Below are positions 24,210 through 29,142 of a stretch of 29,142 bases of DNA, piece after piece; the stretch's first letter is position 1, and every line of letters starts with the position of its first letter. Both the position numbers and the translations under genes were made by a program. Origin of the DNA: an uncultured Prevotella sp. (GTDB lineage Bacteria > Bacteroidota > Bacteroidia > Bacteroidales > Bacteroidaceae); contig USRA01000021.1 in NCBI GenBank assembly GCA_900557035.1, positions 1 through 29,142 on the forward strand. The letters are read 5' to 3'. The notes beneath the pieces are model-generated. The model saw only the letters and a program-made list of their open reading frames with translations. It was not told the origin of the DNA and searched no databases.

Positions 24210-24925
24210 AAGTCTTGCAGACGACCAGGAGCAACGCCCTTCTTCTGCAAAGCTTCCAGTTCGCGATAGGCATCCAACTTTCTGTTGAGCATGATGAGGA
24301 GATCGATACGGTTGATGCGGTAATCTGCATTATCCTCATCGAGGGAGATTGCCTTGGCGTAATCGTACTCTGCAAGTTCCAGCTGACCACGCTCCTTCTC
24401 CATACCGCCACGTGCTGCATAAGCCGTTGCACTATCCGGGTATTGTTCTATCAGATTGTTGATGCCATCATACGCCTCGGTATAATGCTTGTCCTTCTCA
24501 TTCAACAACGCCAGACCAAGCTGCGCCTGAAAGTTACCAGGCACCAGAACCAGAAGGTTCTGATAATCAAGACGGGCAAAGTTATAGCGCAGAAGCTTTT
24601 CGTTAACGAATGCACGGTAGAAGAGTCCTGCGATATTGGTATTGTTGAGGAACAACACCTTGTCCAGGTCATCCTTGGCATAACTCCACTGTTCCAGCTG
24701 GATATTCCACGCAGCCTTCTTCAGGCGCAGATCGATGCTGTCAGGATGATAGGCAAGCACACTCGTAGCTGCCGCCAGGGAATCTCGCAGCGCCTTGTTC
24801 TGAGCCTTAGAATCGCGCAATGCTACACCATCAACCTTAGAATCAGCCGTCAAATTGTTTTGCTGGGCAAACAGAGGTGTAGCCAGCCAACAACCTATAT
24901 ATAATATGATACTTTTCTTTTTCAT
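24182..24925 (-). CDS. Exported tetratricopeptide-repeat protein
   Basis: From ATG 24925 this is 247 residues with a signal peptide (MKKKSIILYIGCWLATPLFAQ). Helical TPR-like repeats follow, for example SIDLRLKKAAWNIQLEQWSYAKDDLDKVL, TNIAGLFYRAFVNEKLLRYNFARLDYQ, FQAQLGLALLNEKDKHYTEAYDGINNLIEQYP and TAYAARGGMEKERGQLELAEYDYAKAIS. The upstream ATG at 24994 would bury the signal peptide behind another hydrophobic stretch and sit upstream of the promoter, so it is rejected. TPR proteins in the periplasm act as protein-interaction scaffolds; no specific partner can be named. The C-terminus is Arg/Lys-rich (FYRRLRRKK), and its codons overlap the aminotransferase end by 28 nt. Confidence 0.85.
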   Translation of the reverse strand: MKKKSIILYIGCWLATPLFAQQNNLTADSKVDGVALRDSKAQNKALRDSLAAATSVLAYHPDSIDLRLKKAAWNIQLEQWSYAKDDLDKVLFLNNTNIAGLFYRAFVNEKLLRYNFARLDYQNLLVLVPGNFQAQLGLALLNEKDKHYTEAYDGINNLIEQYPDSATAYAARGGMEKERGQLELAEYDYAKAISLDEDNADYRINRIDLLIMLNRKLDAYRELEALQKKGVAPGRLQDFYRRLRRKK

Positions 24926-24929
24926 GCTG

Positions 24930-24961
24930 CAAAAATACAAATAGTTATGCAAACAGCCAAA
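24930..24961 (-). promoter_or_regulatory. Promoter of the TPR gene
   Basis: TTTG at 24961-24958, a 20-nt spacer and TATTTTTG at 24937-24930 on the minus strand match the consensus. The -7 box ends only 4 nt before the ATG at 24925, implying an almost leaderless mRNA. Confidence 0.7.
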
Positions 24962-25054
24962 AAAGGAAAGATAAAAGATGTTTAGAATTTTCAAAATAAA
25001 ATAAACAGGAGCAAAACCCCTTGTTTTTCCGGAGTTTAGCGATACAATATTTAT

Positions 25055-25127
25055 CCTTAAGGAAAAAAATAAATTCCCTTAAGGAAAAATATATATAGCC
25101 TTAAGGAAAAATATTCTTTCCCTTAAG
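25055..25127. repeat. Array of four CCTTAAG(G) palindromes with 22-bp period
   Basis: CCTTAAGG occurs at 25055, 25077 and 25099, and CCTTAAG-A at 25121, so the spacing is exactly 22 bp throughout. The first three are followed by A-rich runs (GGAAAAA...), and several extend to TTCCTTAAGGAA-like palindromes. The array lies in the 256-bp gap between leuB and the TPR gene, about 95 bp upstream of the TPR promoter. It may be an operator array. No gene is visible in the gap. Confidence 0.85.
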
Positions 25128-25181
25128 ACTATTCAAATCAAAATCCTATATTGTAAGAATACTTCTAAAAATCAATCCAGA

Positions 25182-26243
25182 TTAAGCATTCTTGATCCAG
25201 TTGACGATCCACTCGCCAACCTCTGTTGTGCCATACTGAGCACCACCCTCAACCTGAATCTCAGGAGTGCGGACATTGGCATCGAGAGAAGCATCTACTG
25301 CCTTACGGATCAAGGCGCCCTCCTCGTTCAAACCGAAGTGCTCCAGCAACATGGCTGCAGAAAGAATCTGAGCTACAGGGTTAGCCAGGTTCTTACCAGC
25401 TGCCTGTGGCCATGAACCGTGAACAGGCTCGAACAATGGGGTGTGCTCGCCCAATGAGCTAGATGGCTGCAAGCCCATAGAACCGGTGATGCAAGAGGTC
25501 TCATCGGTAAGGATATCACCGAAGGTGTTCTCTGTAACGATGACATCGAAGAATGTAGGCTCTGTCAACACACGCATAGACGCATTGTCGATGAACATAT
25601 AGTCGGTGTTAACCTCAGGATACTGTGGCTCCATCTCCTTGGCAATCTGACGCCAAAGACGAGAAGATGCCAATACGTTTGCCTTATCTACTACTGTCAA
25701 GTGCTTGTTGCGCTTCATGGCAAACTCGAAAGCTACCTTCAGGATGCGCTCAATCTCAGGACGGGTATAGATATCAGTATCGTATGCCTTATCGTTATCC
25801 TGATACTTCTCACCGAAGTACATACCGCCAGTTAACTCGCGGATAACTACGAAGTCAGCACCCTTCAGAAGTTCATCCTTCAATGGTGACTTGTGGAGCA
25901 GGCAATCGAATGTAGCCACTGGGCGGACATTGGCGAAGAGACCCAACTTCTTACGCATAGCAAGCAAACCCTGCTCAGGACGAACCTTGGCTGTAGGGTT
26001 GTTGTCGAAACGTGGGTCACCAACTGCTGCGAAGAGCACAGCATCAGCATCCATACAAGTCTTGAAGGTCTCCTCTGGGAATGGATCACCTACCTCGTCG
26101 ATAGCGTGAGCGCCGCAGATAGCCTCGTTATAAGTAAACTCGTGGTTGAACTTCTCTGCAATGGCCTGCATAACTGCTACGCCCTGCTTCATAATCTCTG
26201 GTCCGATACCATCACCGGCGAGAACTGCAATGTTTAATTTCAT
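25182..26243 (-). CDS. leuB: 3-isopropylmalate dehydrogenase
   Basis: The 353-residue enzyme oxidises and decarboxylates 3-isopropylmalate to 2-oxoisocaproate with NAD+ in leucine synthesis. Seen: [16 protein letters not shown] at the start, the substrate arginine region [33 protein letters not shown], the catalytic Lys in [27 protein letters not shown] and the NAD-binding [32 protein letters not shown]. Length is typical. It is the last gene of the leu operon in the window, 30 nt after the synthase. The same enzyme class can oxidise 3-methylmalate in the citramalate route to isoleucine, which is relevant if the upstream synthase makes citramalate. No hairpin terminator is evident downstream. 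Confidence 0.97.
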   Translation of the reverse strand: MKLNIAVLAGDGIGPEIMKQGVAVMQAIAEKFNHEFTYNEAICGAHAIDEVGDPFPEETFKTCMDADAVLFAAVGDPRFDNNPTAKVRPEQGLLAMRKKLGLFANVRPVATFDCLLHKSPLKDELLKGADFVVIRELTGGMYFGEKYQDNDKAYDTDIYTRPEIERILKVAFEFAMKRNKHLTVVDKANVLASSRLWRQIAKEMEPQYPEVNTDYMFIDNASMRVLTEPTFFDVIVTENTFGDILTDETSCITGSMGLQPSSSLGEHTPLFEPVHGSWPQAAGKNLANPVAQILSAAMLLEHFGLNEEGALIRKAVDASLDANVRTPEIQVEGGAQYGTTEVGEWIVNWIKNA

Positions 26244-26273
26244 CTTATTTATAGTTTAAACGTTTTTATTCCT

Positions 26274-27872
26274 TTATTCCATATCTAAATTCCGAGGCGA
26301 AGCCGGCTGTTCGTCACTCTTATCTGCCTCATACATATTGAGCATCTTGAGTGTTGCCTTGATAGCAGCCTCCGTCTGGTCGGCATCCAAGCCTCGGGTG
26401 CGCCAGATGCGGTCGCCTTCACGCCAGGTAATGACGGTCTGAACGAGGGCATCGGTACGGCCACCAGGTGGAATGGTTACCTGATAGTTGTCGAGCTTAG
26501 GGAAGGTTTTGCCAAGCTTCACCTTGTAGATGTTGCGAAGAGCCTTTACGAAGGCATCATACTGACCATCGCCTGAACTTCTGTCTTCATACTCCTTGCC
26601 CTCGATTTCCACCTTCACGCTGGCTATAGGCTTCAATCCATAAGAAGTGGATACCATATAGCTGACCAGCTTCACGTTGTCTTCAGGTGAACTGTGCTTC
26701 AACACATCGCTCACGATGTATGGCAGGTCATCCTGGGTTACCAGCTCCTTGCGGTCGCCGAGTTCGGTGATACGCTTGGTCACAGCCTTGGTCTGCTCCG
26801 GCGTCAACTCCAAGCCCAGTTCGTTAAGGTTCTGGATAATGTTTGCCTTGCCGGAATTCTTGCCCAGTGCATACTCACGATGTCTGCCGAAACGCTCAGG
26901 CACCAGGTCGTTGCAATAAAGCTTGTCCTTGTTGTCGCCATCGGCATGCACGCCAGCTACCTGAGTGAAGACGTTATCGCCCACCACAGGGGTATTCGGA
27001 GCCACGGCGATGCCGCTGTATCCCTCAACCAATCGGGAAATATCGTTCAGACGGTCTTCCTTGATATTGGTTTTAGCCCCAAACATATCCTTCAGAATCA
27101 CCTGTACGCTCGCCAATGGCGCATTGCCGCAGCGCTCGCCCAAACCATTCACGGTAACGTGAAGACCCTTGGCACCACTCAATACGGCAGCCAGCGAGTT
27201 GCTCACCGCCAAATCGTAGTCGTTGTGGGCATGGAAATCGAAGTGAGAGTTCGGATAACGGCGAACCATCTGCCGTATATACTCCACACACTGCAATGGG
27301 TTCAGAATACCCAAAGTATCAGGAAGCAGGAAGCGCTTGATAGGCAGTTTTACCAATTCGTCCATCATCATGAAGAGATAATCACGACTGTCGCGCATAC
27401 CGCTCGACCAGTCCTCCAGGTAGAGATTGACGGTGAAATCCTTGCTCAAAGCATAGTCGATGGTCTGCTTGATGTGAGCGAGATGCTCCTCGGGCGACAT
27501 CTTGAGCTGCTGGGTGCAGTGCTTGTAGCTACCCTTGGCCAAGAGGTTGATGACATGACCGCCGCATTCGGCAATCCAATCCACACTCTTGTTGTTATCC
27601 ACGAATCCCAATACCTCAACGGAATCCAGTTTACCTATAGTCTTAGCATAACGGCAAATTCGAGCGACAGCATCCTTTTCACCTTCTGACACACGCGCTG
27701 AAGCCACCTCAATGCGATCAACATTGATGTCGTGCAACAGCATTCTTGCTATCATCAACTTCTCGTGAGGAAGAAAACTGACACCATTGGTCTGCTCGCC
27801 GTCGCGCAGCGTGCTGTCCATGATCTCAATCTCCTTGATGCGGGAATTATCTCTCTTTGCGTTAACGTTCAT
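26274..27872 (-). CDS. 2-isopropylmalate synthase / citramalate synthase family protein
   Basis: The 532-residue protein joins acetyl-CoA to a 2-oxoacid. The DRE-TIM signature is IMDSTLRDGEQTNGVSF (18-33), the metal-binding HxH is in FDFHAHNDYDLAVSNS, and GLGERCGNAPL follows. The C-terminal LeuA regulatory domain (about 400-510; SYGLKPIASVKVEIEGKEYEDRSSGDGQYDAF) usually binds leucine or isoleucine. It lies between leuD and leuB (2 nt and 30 nt gaps). The DGEQTxGVSF wording resembles LeuA-like citramalate synthases more than classical LeuA (DGEQSPG). Bacteroidales often carry a separate leuA elsewhere, so this may be a citramalate synthase feeding isoleucine synthesis through the same LeuCD and LeuB. 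Sequence alone does not settle the choice. Confidence 0.9.
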   Translation of the reverse strand: MNVNAKRDNSRIKEIEIMDSTLRDGEQTNGVSFLPHEKLMIARMLLHDINVDRIEVASARVSEGEKDAVARICRYAKTIGKLDSVEVLGFVDNNKSVDWIAECGGHVINLLAKGSYKHCTQQLKMSPEEHLAHIKQTIDYALSKDFTVNLYLEDWSSGMRDSRDYLFMMMDELVKLPIKRFLLPDTLGILNPLQCVEYIRQMVRRYPNSHFDFHAHNDYDLAVSNSLAAVLSGAKGLHVTVNGLGERCGNAPLASVQVILKDMFGAKTNIKEDRLNDISRLVEGYSGIAVAPNTPVVGDNVFTQVAGVHADGDNKDKLYCNDLVPERFGRHREYALGKNSGKANIIQNLNELGLELTPEQTKAVTKRITELGDRKELVTQDDLPYIVSDVLKHSSPEDNVKLVSYMVSTSYGLKPIASVKVEIEGKEYEDRSSGDGQYDAFVKALRNIYKVKLGKTFPKLDNYQVTIPPGGRTDALVQTVITWREGDRIWRTRGLDADQTEAAIKATLKMLNMYEADKSDEQPASPRNLDME

Positions 27873-27874
27873 AA

Positions 27875-28465
27875 TTACTTATTTTTAGCTTCCCAAGCCT
27901 CTACCTTGTCACGGTTCTGAACGAGGAAGTCCACATCGTCCAAACCATTCTCCAGGCAGTGCTTCTTGTAGCCGTTGATTTCGAAGTGCTCGCTCTTGCC
28001 TGTAGCAAGATTAGTCACGGTCTGGTTAGGAAGATCAACCTTTACCTCTGTCTTGTGATCCTTGTCGATGCTCTCGAAGAGTTCCTTCAGGAATTCCTCG
28101 CTTACCACTACTGGCAACACGAGGTTATTCAACTCGTTGTTCTTGTGGATATCAGCAAAGAAAGAACTGATGACTACACGGAAGCCTGCACCTGCGATTG
28201 CCCAGGCTGCGTGCTCACGGGAAGAACCTGAACCGAAGTTCTTACCAGCTACGAGGATGACGCCACTGTAGGAAGGGTCGTTCATCACGAAGTCTGGCTT
28301 TGGTGTTCCGTCGGCATTATAGCGCCAGTCGCGGAAGAGGTTGTCGCCCATGCCCTCTTTATCAATAGCCTTGAGAAAACGGGCTGGTATGATCTGGTCT
28401 GTATCTACATTCTCCAAAGGAAGAGGAATGCAGCTTGATGTAATTACATTGAATTTCTGTTTCAT
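27875..28465 (-). CDS. leuD: 3-isopropylmalate dehydratase small subunit
   Basis: The 196-residue small subunit forms the swivelling domain of isopropylmalate isomerase together with LeuC. Seen: PLPLENVDTDQIIPARFLK near the start and the family loop FGSGSSREHAAWAI at 77-90, then FRVVISSFFADIHKNNELNNLVLPV. Its usual partner leuC lies 33 nt upstream on the same strand, and the synthase starts 2 nt downstream. Length is normal. Confidence 0.96.
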   Translation of the reverse strand: MKQKFNVITSSCIPLPLENVDTDQIIPARFLKAIDKEGMGDNLFRDWRYNADGTPKPDFVMNDPSYSGVILVAGKNFGSGSSREHAAWAIAGAGFRVVISSFFADIHKNNELNNLVLPVVVSEEFLKELFESIDKDHKTEVKVDLPNQTVTNLATGKSEHFEINGYKKHCLENGLDDVDFLVQNRDKVEAWEAKNK

Positions 28466-28498
28466 TTCAATTTTTCATTTAACATTGAACACTTAACA

Positions 28499-29142
28499 TT
28501 ACATAAACTCTCTTGGGTCGGTAATCTTACCAGTGATAGCGGCTGCAGCTGCTACGTATGGGCTGGCAAGGATGGTGCGGGAACCTGGTCCCTGACGACC
28601 CTCGAAGTTACGGTTGGATGTACTTACAGAGTACTTGCCTGCAGGAATCTTATCATCGTTCATTGCCAAGCAAGCAGAGCATCCTGGCTGACGGATTTCG
28701 AAGCCGGCAGCCTCAACAATCTTATCAATTCCCTCTTCACGTATTTGTTTATCAACTAACCAAGAACCAGGTACAAGCCAAGCAGTTACACCGTCTGCCT
28801 TCTTCTTGTCTTTAACCAATGAAGCGAAAGCACGGAAGTCTTCAATACGACCGTTGGTGCATGCGCCCAGGAATACATAATCGATAGGATGACCCTCCAG
28901 TTTCTCGCCTGGCTGGAAGCCCATGTAGTTCAGGCTCTTCTTGAAACCAGCCTGCTCTTCCTCTGGAATCTCATCGAGAGTTGGGATGCTTTCGGTGATA
29001 CCGATACCCATACCAGGGTTGGTACCGTAAGTGATACGTGGTTCGATATCCTTTGCCTCGAAAGTCAACTCCTTGTCGAATACAGCGTCATCGCCACTCT
29101 TCAAGGTCTTCCAGTAAGCCACAGCCTTGTCCCACTCTTCAC
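28499..29142 (-). CDS. leuC: 3-isopropylmalate dehydratase large subunit (partial, C-terminal ~213 codons)
   Basis: The frame is open through the right end of the window, so the start and N-terminal half lie outside. The internal GTG at 29122 is not the true start. Seen are the conserved [17 protein letters not shown], with one iron-sulfur cysteine, and [32 protein letters not shown], with the other two cysteines (C-x2-C) and the aconitase-family [10 protein letters not shown] signature. With LeuD it isomerises 2- to 3-isopropylmalate using a [4Fe-4S] cluster. It is the most upstream leu gene seen, so the operon promoter and any leader control lie beyond the window. Confidence 0.96.
   Translation of the reverse strand, partial: EEWDKAVAYWKTLKSGDDAVFDKELTFEAKDIEPRITYGTNPGMGIGITESIPTLDEIPEEEQAGFKKSLNYMGFQPGEKLEGHPIDYVFLGACTNGRIEDFRAFASLVKDKKKADGVTAWLVPGSWLVDKQIREEGIDKIVEAAGFEIRQPGCSACLAMNDDKIPAGKYSVSTSNRNFEGRQGPGSRTILASPYVAAAAAITGKITDPREFM

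Noticed and set aside
24926..24994. Upstream start for the TPR protein
   Set aside because: It would place the promoter inside the gene and put a second hydrophobic stretch ahead of a normal signal peptide.
25055..25127. Possible CRISPR array
   Set aside because: The 22-bp period leaves no room for normal spacers, the linkers are A-rich and similar, and no cas gene is present.

Overview
The window looks like chromosomal DNA from a Bacteroidales bacterium, most likely Prevotella/Segatella. The evidence is the recurring Bacteroidetes promoter form (a -7 box TAnnTTTG, in the best cases 19-20 bp downstream of a -33 TTTG), AT-rich start regions without clear Shine-Dalgarno sequences, an NfeD/SPFH pair, a single-chain serine dehydratase, and a leuC-leuD-synthase-leuB operon. 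No phage, transposase or CRISPR array is visible.

Layout. (1) 1-2725, minus strand: start of a surface-polysaccharide locus. A promoter and a ~300 nt leader precede an unusually long NusG/UpxY-like protein, followed by the first 112 codons of a membrane-anchored CapD/FlaA1-type nucleotide-sugar enzyme. (2) 2726-5780: interspersed 'cacagattt' repeats, an unrecognised 191-codon reading frame and a SulP anion transporter with its own promoter and terminator. (3) 5781-10193, minus: a probable operon of cyclophilin, serine dehydratase, a lipoprotein fusing a substrate-binding domain to an ABC permease, and the matching ATPase. The binding domain appears circularly permuted. (4) 10238-11241, plus: an exported Gly/Tyr-rich probable outer-membrane protein. 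(5) 11271-14895, minus: M48 lipoprotein protease, NfeD, SPFH protein, and a UDP-GlcNAc 2-epimerase homologue that lacks several conserved active-site residues. (6) 14912-20453, minus: a secreted GH109-like oxidoreductase-fold enzyme, then a rarA / TRIC-type channel / GHL10-like glycosidase operon. (7) 20534-21856, plus: an acidic-tailed unknown protein with two small membrane proteins. (8) 21924-22222: two identical tandem tRNA-Cys genes. (9) 22426-24209, plus: a two-gene deoxyamino-sugar cassette (short FdtA-like cupin plus FdtB-like aminotransferase) behind a leader with a terminator-like hairpin. (10) 24182-24961, minus: a TPR protein whose 3' end overlaps the aminotransferase. (11) 25055-25127: an array of four CCTTAAG(G) palindromes at exactly 22-bp spacing. 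(12) 25182-29142, minus: the leucine operon, cut by the window end in leuC.

Themes. Envelope and glycan functions dominate: polysaccharide initiation, nucleotide-sugar enzymes, glycosidases and membrane quality control. Amino-acid metabolism is also present (serine deamination, polar amino-acid uptake, leucine and possibly citramalate-derived isoleucine synthesis). The items most worth follow-up are the permuted binding protein-permease fusion, the NusG-like protein with a ~465-residue extension, the epimerase homologue with replaced catalytic motifs, and the 22-bp palindrome array.
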